Positions 53,170 to 61,115 of a stretch of DNA of 64,000 nt are shown here, one piece after another. Source of the DNA: Anaeropeptidivorans aminofermentans (GTDB lineage: Bacteria > Bacillota > Clostridia > Lachnospirales > UBA5962). Position 1 is the stretch's first letter. Each line of letters opens with the position of its first letter. Under the pieces are notes generated by a model that made no database searches, was not told the DNA's origin, and saw nothing but the letters and a program-made list of their open reading frames with translations. The stretch spans positions 2,728,001 through 2,792,000 of the forward strand of contig NZ_OW711693.1 of assembly GCF_940670685.1 (NCBI RefSeq), in the 5' to 3' direction. The position numbers were made by a program, and so were the translations under genes.

Positions 53170-53247
53170 TATCAATTTGCTTTTCTCTTATTTGATGTCC
53201 CCTAAAATTAAATGCCTATAAAGGTATAAAAGCAAATTGACTATACA
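53170..53247. repeat. family B palindromic repeat, copy B4
   Basis: ATCAATTTGCTTTTCTCTTA...GGTATAAAAGCAAATTGACT with terminal inverted arms CAATTTGCTTTT/AAAAGCAAATTG. Confidence 0.75.
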
Positions 53248-53266
53248 AAGGCTTAAAGATGGGTTT

Positions 53267-53396
53267 TATAGTGAAATATCCTTCAGGAAGTAACAAAAAT
53301 CTATTTTTCATAAACGGCTTAATATAATAGAAACGCTTATATTAAGCCATTTAAAATATACGATTTTTATTACTGTAATTAAACTATTTGACTATA
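53267..53396. repeat. family C palindromic repeat, copy C3
   Basis: TATAGTGAAATA...TATTTGACTATA ends; GTAACAAAAATC...GATTTTTATTAC arms; core GGCTTAATATAA...TTATATTAAGCC. It is the most compact copy, without an insert. Confidence 0.8.
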
Positions 53397-53474
53397 TAAA
53401 TCGCCTTTGGAAAACTGCCTTTATTTGATTTTATATATGAAAGCCCTATATCTATTGCGGTATAAAGACAACTT

Positions 53475-53659
53475 CACTATGTTTCCTGCGGAAATCCGTG
53501 TTTTTATACGAAGCTTACTTAAAAAAAGGATACAGACATACGTCTGTATCCTTTTTTTAAGTAAGCGTTTTCTTTTTGTTATCAAACTTGTTTTTATTTG
53601 TTAACCATAAGTCTGCTGGGAATAGGCTTTTGCTGCTTCTTTATAATAAATTTACTATA
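53475..53659. repeat. family A repeat, copy A5, interrupted
   Basis: The tip sequence CTATGTTTCCTGCGGAAATCCGTGTTTTTA and the right end GGAATAGGCTTTTGCTGCTTC...AAATTTACTATA are recognisable. About 100 bp of unrelated hairpin sequence (53506-53603) sits between them, and the left arm is missing. Confidence 0.65.
53513..53566. terminator. perfect long palindrome, possible bidirectional terminator
   Basis: 25-bp perfect arms: GCTTACTT, A7, GGATACAGAC, loop ATAC, then the exact complement. The A7/T7 tracts flanking a 10-bp GC-containing stem make an efficient intrinsic terminator in either direction. It lies downstream of the GAPDH gene. Confidence 0.7.
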
Positions 53660-53666
53660 GTTTCTG

Positions 53667-54920
53667 CTAAATCAAGTTTTTATTGATATATTTAGCAAGC
53701 TTTCCCATACAGTTTACATAGCAGCCAAATTCATTGTCATACCAGCCGAATATTTTCGCATGGGTTACGGGAATATTCATATTGCCGCTTGCCTGCAGAT
53801 TATGGCGGCGGAGGGTTTCTTCATCAATCTGTAAAAAGCCCGTTCTCGTATGGCTTTCAAGGCCTTCTATAACGACTGCCGCAGGGCAGCCCATTAAGTC
53901 GGAAGAAACGTTTTGATTTTCACTGAAAATCAGCAGGCCCCTCTGCCCTCCCTCAGCGGATTTTTTATAAATATCGTTAATAAATTCTCTTGTAATAATC
54001 GGGTTTCCCGCTTCATCAAATATTGTATGAAAAGTAAGATTAAGGGAAATCAAAGAAACTGTGCTTGTGGGAACACGAATAGAGTCCGCCATGAAGCCGA
54101 CTTTTTTCATTTCAGGAATAATTTCTTCCAATGTGCTTGCAGCGCCTGTAGAGGTTGGGATAAGATTATTAAATACAGAACGGCTGCGCCTTAAATCCTT
54201 GCTTCCAGCCTTTGGGGGCACATCAAGAATGCTCTGGTTATTTGTCGAAGCATGAACTGTCGTCATAGAGGCCGTTATAATATCCGTTGTCTCCTTCGTA
54301 TCCACAAGGGGCTTAATCATATGAGCAAGGCCTGTTGTGGTACAGCTTGCAGCAGAAATAATATTATGTTTTAAAGGATTATATGAAAAATGATTTACAC
54401 CGTAGACGAAAGTCGCGCTGTCTTCCGGGGCCCCGTGAGAGACATCTTTAATCTTAAAGGGGGCGCTGACGATTACCTTTTCGGCTCCTGCCTCCAGATG
54501 ACCTCTTAAGCTTCCTTTCGGGTGGTCTGCCGGAAGGGAAGGGTCTAAAAACGCACCGGTACAGTCAATAACAAGCCTTACCCCTTCTTTCGCCCAATTA
54601 ATATCCCTTGGATTTCTTGCCGCTTTTAAAAGCTTAACAGGAACACCGCATAATTCTATAAGGCAATCGGAACGGCTGATTATTTTTGCTTCACAGGTAT
54701 TTCCTGTATAGCCGAATAAAAACCTGTCAAGGGTACCATAAGTAGAATCTGACGTAAGATAGGAAATTGCATCTTCAAGACTCTTGCCTATTTCCCTGCC
54801 GGCATTTAATACGATGCCGTCATAGTATTTTTGATACAGATTATTCCAAAGCGTAAGCTTTCCGATTCTGCCGATGCCGTTAATGCCCAGTACTTTTTTG
54901 CCTTCCATTTTCATTTCCAA
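53667..54920 (-). CDS. atypical glyceraldehyde-3-phosphate dehydrogenase family protein
   Basis: 417 residues against about 335 for normal GAPDH. Homology covers the whole enzyme: NAD-binding INGIGRIGKLTLW; active-site SAASCTTTGLAHMI with Cys193 (usual form NASCTTNCLAP); TVHASTNNQ with the catalytic histidine; phosphate-site IPTSTGAASTLEEIIPEM; and C-terminal WYDNEFGCYVNCMGKLAKYI. Extra length lies mainly in insertions around residues 40-110 and 330-370. The change of Asn to Thr after CTT is unusual. It may be a GAPDH with altered substrate or cofactor use rather than the glycolytic enzyme. The likely start is TTG at 54920, eight nt after AGGAGG; ATG at 54914 is an alternative. Confidence 0.85.
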   Translation of the reverse strand: MEMKMEGKKVLGINGIGRIGKLTLWNNLYQKYYDGIVLNAGREIGKSLEDAISYLTSDSTYGTLDRFLFGYTGNTCEAKIISRSDCLIELCGVPVKLLKAARNPRDINWAKEGVRLVIDCTGAFLDPSLPADHPKGSLRGHLEAGAEKVIVSAPFKIKDVSHGAPEDSATFVYGVNHFSYNPLKHNIISAASCTTTGLAHMIKPLVDTKETTDIITASMTTVHASTNNQSILDVPPKAGSKDLRRSRSVFNNLIPTSTGAASTLEEIIPEMKKVGFMADSIRVPTSTVSLISLNLTFHTIFDEAGNPIITREFINDIYKKSAEGGQRGLLIFSENQNVSSDLMGCPAAVVIEGLESHTRTGFLQIDEETLRRHNLQASGNMNIPVTHAKIFGWYDNEFGCYVNCMGKLAKYINKNLI

Positions 54921-54941
54921 AACAAATGCCTCCTAAAGCGA

Positions 54942-55169
54942 TTAATTTTCTATAATGTAATGTGAAAAGTCCAAAGGACTTTTCACATTATGAGTATCAA
55001 TTTGCAGCGTTTTTCTGCAAATTTGTACGAATAGCTTCATAAATTCAGCAGAGATGCAATCGATACCGCCTGCCCCCCCTTGGCTTGTCAAGGGAAAGTC
55101 CAAAGGACTTTTCACGTTACAAGTACCAATTTGCAGTGTTTTTCTGCAAATTTGTACGAATAGCTTCAT
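54942..55169 (-). other. 75-codon frame across the tandem repeat, doubtful gene
   Basis: The frame would give two similar 25-residue units beginning MKLFVQICRKTLQI and ending NVKSPLDF. No ribosome-binding site precedes the ATG, and the DNA is better explained as a structured repeat. It is listed because the frame is maintained, but probably it is not translated. Confidence 0.2.
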
Positions 55170-55207
55170 AAATTCAGCAGAGATGAAATCGATACCGCCT
55201 GCCCCCC
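54961..55207. repeat. 129-bp tandem repeat, two copies
   Basis: Two copies, offset exactly 129 bp, about 93% alike. Each has hairpin AAAGTCC-AAA-GGACTTT, a second hairpin AATTTGCAG...CTGCAAATT, then ACGAATAGCTTCATAAATTC and ATCGATACCGCCTGCCCCCC. Because 129 is a multiple of three, a minus-strand frame stays open through both copies (55169-54942). Confidence 0.85.
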
Positions 55208-55254
55208 GCAGTCTGAGTAAATTTCTTTATAAGAAATATACTGTAATCAAATCT

Positions 55255-58200
55255 TTAATCCTGATTGACTGCATATGCGCCTCTGAATATGTTGCCTTGC
55301 TCGCCTTCGATGGAAATAGGGTCGCCTGAACGGATAATATTTCCGTTTATCATACACATGTTTTCAGATTCTTTTACATGAAGCCCCTGGCATTTTACGA
55401 TGCAGACCTTTCCCAGATTAACGGCAGTAACAGCGGCATGAGAGGTTGCGCCCCCTTTGGCTGTAACAAGGCCGTCACAGGCAAAAAGCATAGGGATATC
55501 GTCTGGAACCGTATCGGGGCGAATCAATATAATGGGCTCATTTGGCTTTTCTTCCTTTATGCGGTTCATATCCTCCATATCAAAGGCTGCAATACCTGAT
55601 AAAGCGCCGCCGCTTATGCCGATTCCTCTGCCTATCATCTGCATTTCATTAGGGGAAGCTTCAAAATAGCGGCTGGTTTTCTTCCCTATGACCTTTTGGT
55701 TTCGGGTCTGCAAAATATAAATGCTATCCGGGTTATCGTCTTCAAAGGTAAATTCTATCTCCTGATGGACAAATCCGTGCTGTTCAATAAGCTGCCTTGC
55801 ATATTGATACAAGGTCTTGTAAACCTCGGGAAATTCCGATTCCAAAGAAATTTCTCCCTGATACTGGCTTTTACGCTGGGTTTCGGAAATAGGCAAGGTG
55901 TTTACAAGCCCTGAAACCACGTCCTCCCCCTGGCCGCATATGGCAAAGTCTCCGTAAAGATTAATACTCGAATAATCCTTTAAAGGGCTGCTAGTAAATA
56001 TAACCCCTGTTCCCGATCTTTTAGATAAATTCCCTAAAACCATTTTCTGTATTAAAACTGCCGTTCCCCATTCGCTTGCAATCTGCATATAATCCCTAAA
56101 AGATACGGAGCTTTCAGATTCCCATGAATCAAGAACGTATTGTATGGCAATTTTAAGCTGTTCAATAGGCTCCGTTTCTATAATAATGCCATGGTCAAGA
56201 ACAGCTTTTTTGTAGTCAAAGGCCATATTGCGCATTTGCTCTTTTGTAAACTCTATTTTAAGCTCAATACCCGCCCGTTCTTTATGCTCGGCCATAATTT
56301 TATCGAATATATCCCTGTTTACGCCAAAAGCCATTCCCCAGCTTTGCAAAAACCTTCTGTAGCAGTCCCACGCTGTCCAGCCGTAAGGTTCGTTTTCTCC
56401 CCAAGCCTCTGCGATTTCATCATTCATGCCCACATTTAAAAATGTTTTCATAGCCCCGGGAAAAGATATAAAAGAGCCGGAACGGACGGAAAAGAACAGC
56501 GGATTTGAAGGATCTCCGAAGATTTTACCTGTCTGCCTTTCTATGTCTGCTATGGACTGCTCTATGGCTTTAATAAAGTCCTGAAGCATATAGCGGTTCT
56601 GATATAAAGGTTCAATATGGCGGAAGGCCTCCGTCGTTATAACAAACCCGGGAGGAACCGGAAATCCGTAGGCTGAAAGCTTTTTCAAAAAGAAGGCCTT
56701 TGCCCCTAAAAAGATAGGGTTATCAAGCTCCGTAGTACTTTGGGAAAGAGGGCTTACAGTAAGGTCCGGGTCGTAGGTGAGCATGTTTTCAATAAAGCTT
56801 TCTGAATAAGTATCAATCATATTCCGAAGCATGCCTATGGTGTTTGAAATGAACAAATCAAGCTCTTGTATAAGAAAAGCCGAGGAAAGAATATCTCTGA
56901 AAAATTTCTCCTTTTCCATTTGTATTCTTTCTTTTGTGCATTCATGTTCGGGAAGCCCCTGAGATGTAAGAAGCCTCGGTATAATTACCGCAAGAGGGCG
57001 CTCATAGACATTGAGGAAATATCCTTTAATAATCTGGCTTACGTCTTGGCCGAGAAATTGGAATATGTTGATATACTGGCTTAAGGAAAAGCTTGGTGAG
57101 GTTAAGCTGTATTTAAACATCTCCAAGTGGGAATTAAAGCTTTGGTCATAAATTCCGTCAAGAGCAAGGCCCTCTTTCAGTAAAACCAGCACATCATAAA
57201 TTTGGCGCAAGGTCTTTGCGGTTATATATTCATGAGAAATAGTGGAAAGAAGACCTGCCATAAGCTTGGAAACCACCCGCTCAAGCCTGTACATAAGCCC
57301 CAGAGCCTCAAATTTAGGCTCTTTATACTGTCCGTAGGTGGAAGGTATCCCTGCGGCAATATGGCGCTTATATTGTATGTTTTCAAAGGCCTCTGTTTTT
57401 TCCGGATCTAATATTACGGCCTTTAAATGATTCATCATTTTATAAAGAAGCCCTATTGCCTTGTCATTGTATTTATTCTTTAAGTAAATCCGCAAGTGCT
57501 CTAAATCGTCTTTACTGAAAAACAAGGTCTTTTCCACAAGAGAAATCACGTCGTCTGTCTCAAAGGAGTATTTTTCCAGAAGCAAGGCGTGAATATGTAT
57601 AATGTCTATGACCTTGCTCAAATGGACATTTACGTCCTTTCCTTCAGGCTGAGCCAGTTTTTCAAGGTCTTCGGCCCTTAGCTTAAGAAGCTCAGGAAGG
57701 CTTAAAGAAAGCTCTTCGCATAAACGCATCATGGCCTCATGGGCCTTTTCATGCCAGTCTTTATCCTCTTCTAAGGTATTATAAAGGGCTTCCGGCAAAA
57801 GGTCCTTAAGGACGGTTTTATCCCCGTCATACCAATACTGTATGATGCTTCTCGTAAGGGCAACATTTGTATTATTGCTTTCAACATGAATCTGTACCCG
57901 TAAAAAGTGGATAAGGCGGTCTTTTCTCATGGAAAGGCCATCGATAGCCGTCGTGACCTTCCTTAAAGTTCCTTCTGCGCCAATATCCTGAAAAAACACG
58001 GGGAAAATACGGGTAAGCTGCTTAATTTCCCTATAAACAGGGCCTATGTCTGAATTTAAAAGCTTTGTCACGTCCCTCTGGAAAAGGTCCGTATCAGAAA
58101 TATAGATGCCACCCAGCTTAAGCTCTACAATCATAGCGTTAAAAAGCTCCCTCATTAAAAAAGGGTCCTTTTCTATGATTTCTAAAAATACACGGATATT

Positions 58201-59340
58201 TTTTACATGATTGGTATTAAACTGTACCTGCCAATCGCTGTTAAGCTTGATATTTCCCGGATATATGAAGCCGAATTGTATCATTCGTTTTATAAAATAG
58301 GAAATTGCCGCCTTGTTTTTAAGGCTTGCCACTTCTTTACCTAAAGTGGTTATACAGTCAAGAACGGTTCTTGTATGGTCTTCTTTTAACTCTTCAAGCT
58401 CTCCTAAGATGGAATTCAGAAAGTCTGAAACCTTATCCTGGGGCAGCTCTTTGAAAACACTCCTTAAATTACGGTTCATATCATACAGAAGATGGTCATA
58501 AAGAGTTGACATCAAAGGCAGATGAAGCAAGTATATAAGATATTGAATTGCCTCCAGATTAGATTCAAATTCCTTCGTGAAGTTTCTGAAGTAGTTGGAA
58601 ATATCTTTAAAAAATAGTACATGGCGTATTTCCTGCCATGACCCGGCATTTTTAAGCTCTGCCCGCAAATGCGCAAAAAACGAATGACCTATTTTTGTGA
58701 TTTTTTCTTCATTCATTACAGTAAAAAGATGCCTTTTCGTCCTAAACCATTCTTCGGCCTTGGATGTTTCCTCCCAATAATCAAAACATTTCTCAAGTGT
58801 GTAAGAAGTTATCTGCATAATTAAGGGAAGATATTCCTCATGACGGGCAAGCTTATCAAAGCCTGATTTGAAATAGCCTGAATTTCTTATGTAAATTTCT
58901 TCATGGAAGGGAATGTCTTTTTCAATAATTGAAAAGCATCTTGAAATGATTGCCTTTGAAAAGTTTTCTTTCGTTGAAAGCCTATCTATAAATTGAATAA
59001 AGGTCGTCACCAAAACTTCCCTGTCGGCTTCTTTCTTTACGGAAACCATAAGCTTTTCGAATATATCCACAATGATTGAAAGGGCCTTCTCCGAATCCGT
59101 AAGAGAATGATAAAACCAGTAATCTTCAAGGCAAATGCTATGAAGTAAATCTATCACATGCTTATCGTTTCTGAATTCATGATTTAATTCCGTAAGAAAC
59201 TCCTTTGCCCTGTTGTGAATGCCCCAGGTGGAGGCAGAAACATTCATAAGCCATTGCTGATCTTTAGGGATTTCTTGAATTTTATCAAGTGTACGGGATA
59301 AATTAGCTTCCAATGCCATAGAAGAAAGCATATTTTTCAT
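55255..59340 (-). CDS. large PEP/pyruvate-binding domain protein (PEP synthase/PPDK-like, no PEP barrel)
   Basis: 1361 residues. Residues 1 to about 865 are helical and Leu/Glu-rich, with no family I recognise. About 870-1215 is the PPDK_N ATP-grasp domain: NPIFLGAKAFFLKKLSAYGFPVPPGFVITTEAF, PLFFSVRSGSFISFPGAMKTFLNVG, WDCYRRFLQSWG, and the late HGFVHQEIEFTF. The mobile phosphohistidine domain ends the chain, with GGATSHAAV (His1301). The C-terminal PEP-binding TIM barrel of PEP synthase and PPDK is absent. It may transfer phosphate from ATP via the histidine to another substrate, as rifampin phosphotransferase and glucan water dikinases do. A TTG two codons upstream is in frame, but ATG at 59340 fits GGAGAG best. 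Confidence 0.85.
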   Translation of the reverse strand: MKNMLSSMALEANLSRTLDKIQEIPKDQQWLMNVSASTWGIHNRAKEFLTELNHEFRNDKHVIDLLHSICLEDYWFYHSLTDSEKALSIIVDIFEKLMVSVKKEADREVLVTTFIQFIDRLSTKENFSKAIISRCFSIIEKDIPFHEEIYIRNSGYFKSGFDKLARHEEYLPLIMQITSYTLEKCFDYWEETSKAEEWFRTKRHLFTVMNEEKITKIGHSFFAHLRAELKNAGSWQEIRHVLFFKDISNYFRNFTKEFESNLEAIQYLIYLLHLPLMSTLYDHLLYDMNRNLRSVFKELPQDKVSDFLNSILGELEELKEDHTRTVLDCITTLGKEVASLKNKAAISYFIKRMIQFGFIYPGNIKLNSDWQVQFNTNHVKNIRVFLEIIEKDPFLMRELFNAMIVELKLGGIYISDTDLFQRDVTKLLNSDIGPVYREIKQLTRIFPVFFQDIGAEGTLRKVTTAIDGLSMRKDRLIHFLRVQIHVESNNTNVALTRSIIQYWYDGDKTVLKDLLPEALYNTLEEDKDWHEKAHEAMMRLCEELSLSLPELLKLRAEDLEKLAQPEGKDVNVHLSKVIDIIHIHALLLEKYSFETDDVISLVEKTLFFSKDDLEHLRIYLKNKYNDKAIGLLYKMMNHLKAVILDPEKTEAFENIQYKRHIAAGIPSTYGQYKEPKFEALGLMYRLERVVSKLMAGLLSTISHEYITAKTLRQIYDVLVLLKEGLALDGIYDQSFNSHLEMFKYSLTSPSFSLSQYINIFQFLGQDVSQIIKGYFLNVYERPLAVIIPRLLTSQGLPEHECTKERIQMEKEKFFRDILSSAFLIQELDLFISNTIGMLRNMIDTYSESFIENMLTYDPDLTVSPLSQSTTELDNPIFLGAKAFFLKKLSAYGFPVPPGFVITTEAFRHIEPLYQNRYMLQDFIKAIEQSIADIERQTGKIFGDPSNPLFFSVRSGSFISFPGAMKTFLNVGMNDEIAEAWGENEPYGWTAWDCYRRFLQSWGMAFGVNRDIFDKIMAEHKERAGIELKIEFTKEQMRNMAFDYKKAVLDHGIIIETEPIEQLKIAIQYVLDSWESESSVSFRDYMQIASEWGTAVLIQKMVLGNLSKRSGTGVIFTSSPLKDYSSINLYGDFAICGQGEDVVSGLVNTLPISETQRKSQYQGEISLESEFPEVYKTLYQYARQLIEQHGFVHQEIEFTFEDDNPDSIYILQTRNQKVIGKKTSRYFEASPNEMQMIGRGIGISGGALSGIAAFDMEDMNRIKEEKPNEPIILIRPDTVPDDIPMLFACDGLVTAKGGATSHAAVTAVNLGKVCIVKCQGLHVKESENMCMINGNIIRSGDPISIEGEQGNIFRGAYAVNQD

Positions 59341-59346
59341 AATCAA

Positions 59347-59721
59347 CTCTCCAAATAAATATTTCGCATTTTATACGACATGATTATATCACTATAATTC
59401 CATAATACCTACCTTCAAAAAGGGTATTACAGAAATACTGGAAAGATGTAAGGCTTAAAATATTTAAAATCAGCACAACGACTAAAATATATAATTTTCT
59501 GCAAATCAACAGCAGATTACGTCATCCTGTTTTTATCCTTCTGTAGCCCCTATGTCCAAGGCTAAAAGTCAAGCATTCCCGAAGGATTGCATAGAAGAAA
59601 TAGTATTATTTTTTATTCAAAATATAAAAACTCCATTTGTATAAATATACTAATTTATAGAGTACTATGTTACAAGAAAATTGCCATAAGGTAAGACAGG
59701 CCTTAAATCAACTGTAAAGTA
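59347..59721. other. intergenic region upstream of the PEP/pyruvate-binding gene
   Basis: AT-rich, about 375 bp. An extended -10 promoter is at 59383-59391. Near 59409 an AATACC...GGTATT hairpin. I see no gene; no main-family repeat. Confidence 0.5.
59383..59391 (-). promoter_or_regulatory. extended -10 promoter of the PEP/pyruvate-binding gene
   Basis: On the minus strand TGATATAAT, a TGn extended -10 with a perfect TATAAT, 40-50 bp before the ATG. No good -35 is visible, which is tolerated for extended -10 promoters. Confidence 0.5.
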
Positions 59722-59757
59722 AAAAAGGTATATTCCACTTTAAAGTGAAATATACCC
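59722..59757 (-). terminator. intrinsic terminator after the decayed GNAT gene
   Basis: GGTATATT(C)CACTT-TA-AAGTG(A)AATATACC, with A6 on the left giving a T-run on the minus strand. Confidence 0.75.
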
Positions 59758-59761
59758 CTTA

Positions 59762-60241
59762 CGCTACAGTATTTAAACTTATTATTTCATTTTCAGGCAG
59801 AAGATTTCTTCGAGATATCTGCCGCCGTCATTATCTTCTCCTATTGGAACAAAGCCTGCTTTTTGGCAAGATGTTTCCGGCAGCTATTCTGATATTAATG
59901 CTTAAATATATTTCTTCACATTGGAAAAGCCTACTTATTTCATCAATAATAATTTTCAGCGCTTCTTTTCCATAGCCCATGCTTTAACATCTTTCATCGG
60001 TTGTAAAATGACAAATATCATATTTTTTTCTTCTTCACTATAGCCAGCCGATGATGCAATCAATTTTTGCTATGGCCTTTATTACCCAGCCCTTTTCATC
60101 AGCAGGTTAAGCAATAGAATAGGAATTGGGAGCGCCGAAGTCCTCTGCTTCTTTCCCCAGTTTTAAATGGCATACTGTTCGCCAGTTTTCATTTGCTATA
60201 TCTGCCAGCTTTATATTATGCATTCCTTTGGCAACTTCCAT
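59762..60241 (-). pseudogene. decayed GNAT acetyltransferase gene
   Basis: The minus strand reads MEVAKGMHNIKLADIANENW, then VCHLKLGKEAEDFGAPNSYSIA, and then a TAA stop. This matches the start of BltD-type polyamine or small GNAT acetyltransferases (LKLxxEQxxFVAPNxYSIA). Later pieces in other frames resemble the acetyl-CoA region and the end: GYGKEALKIIIDEISRLFQCEEIYLSINI and GDDNGG-like text. Hence at least one nonsense and two or more frameshift changes. It lies directly downstream of mscL, with an intact terminator at its end. Confidence 0.75.
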
Positions 60242-60258
60242 AATAAACAATTAAAAGA

Positions 60259-60687
60259 TTAGTTTAAATCTGAGGTGCAGTTGGGGCATTTTACGGCATT
60301 TATATTGATATTGGATTTACAGTAAGGGCATTCTTTGGTTGCAGGGGCTGATTCTGCCTGCTCCGGCTTTTTCTTTCCCATGTCCATAGCCTTATTTATG
60401 AATTTTACCAGAATAAAAATAACAAAAGCAATTAAAAGGAAATTAAGAATGGCAGATAGAAACATACCGTAATTAAGCTTTGACCCATCGCCTTCGGTGC
60501 TTAAAATTATGTACCAGTTTTGAAAATCGCTTCCGCCTGTAATAAGGGAAAGTACAGGCATCAGTATATCATTCACGAGGGAATTGACAATGGCAGTAAA
60601 TGCGGAGCCGATAATAACTCCCACTGCTAAATCCATAACATTTCCTCTGTTTATAAATTCCTTAAACTCCTGAAATATCTTCTTCAT
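60259..60687 (-). CDS. mscL: large-conductance mechanosensitive channel MscL with C-terminal zinc ribbon
   Basis: 142 residues. The channel part is complete: FQEFKEFINRGNVMDLAVGVIIGSAFTAIVNSLVNDILMPVLSLITGG with TM1, a periplasm-side loop, TM2 (FLLIAFVIFILVKFINKAM). The usual cytoplasmic helix is followed by CPYCKSNININAVKCPNC, a four-cysteine zinc ribbon not present in classic MscL. The channel opens under membrane tension to release solutes on osmotic downshock. AAGGAGG precedes the ATG. Confidence 0.96.
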   Translation of the reverse strand: MKKIFQEFKEFINRGNVMDLAVGVIIGSAFTAIVNSLVNDILMPVLSLITGGSDFQNWYIILSTEGDGSKLNYGMFLSAILNFLLIAFVIFILVKFINKAMDMGKKKPEQAESAPATKECPYCKSNININAVKCPNCTSDLN

Positions 60688-60758
60688 AGAATCCTCCTTA
60701 AATATCTTACTTATTAAGCTTAAAAACAGTCTTTTTGTTTTTAAGTTTTCTTTCTGTT

Positions 60759-60801
60759 TATAGTAAATAAACTTGACTTCTTTTCAAGTTTATTTACTAT
60801 A
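60759..60801. repeat. family D hairpin repeat, copy D6
   Basis: TATAGTAAATAAACTTG, loop ACTTCTTTT, CAAGTTTATTTACTATA: perfect 17-bp arms. This is the cleanest member of the family. Confidence 0.85.
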
Positions 60802-61011
60802 GTATCTCAAAAACAGCTTTTTGTAAATATTTCTCATATTCATTGTTTAAATAGAATATTATGATATATAGTAATTTTTTTTGAATATAGCCCTTCTAAT
60901 TTGCCGGATATTGATATGCATTTTTAGGTTTTTCGCAGATTTTATTACAAAATAGTACCTGTACTCTTTTATATAATTAAATATGCTTTCAATACTATAA
61001 AGGCACCAAAC

Positions 61012-61048
61012 ATTAAATAAATCTTTTATGAATTAAGATTTATTTAAT
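61012..61048. repeat. perfect inverted repeat upstream of spoIIGA
   Basis: ATTAAATAAATCTT, loop of 9, AAGATTTATTTAAT. 14-bp perfect arms, 68 bp before the spoIIGA ATG, so within the probable 5' leader. Confidence 0.6.
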
Positions 61049-61115
61049 TTAAGCAAAAACACCGGTATTTTTCTAAATCTATAAATCTTAATCACTATGC
61101 CTGCGGAGGTAAAAA

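Larger units (their letters stand above)
53072..53666. other. repeat-packed intergenic region
   Basis: 595 bp with no gene; almost all of it is dispersed repeat. Order: family B copy (53170-53247), family C copy C3 (53267-53396), interrupted family A copy A5 (53475-53659) with the perfect palindrome 53513-53566 inside. Confidence 0.7.
60688..61115. other. divergent intergenic region mscL-spoIIGA
   Basis: 428 bp. It holds the family D hairpin (60759-60801) and another perfect hairpin at 61012-61048. The spoIIGA promoter should lie here, normally sigma-A with Spo0A boxes. I find no clear TGTCGAA box; TCTGCGAAAA (minus strand, about 60936-60945) is only a weak match. Confidence 0.5.

Noticed and set aside
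55096-55207. CRISPR array
   Set aside because: The repeats are only two 129-bp tandem copies with no spacers, and no cas gene is present.
59745-59975. Plus-strand 76-codon ORF
   Set aside because: It lies antisense to the decayed GNAT gene and its product has no recognisable features.
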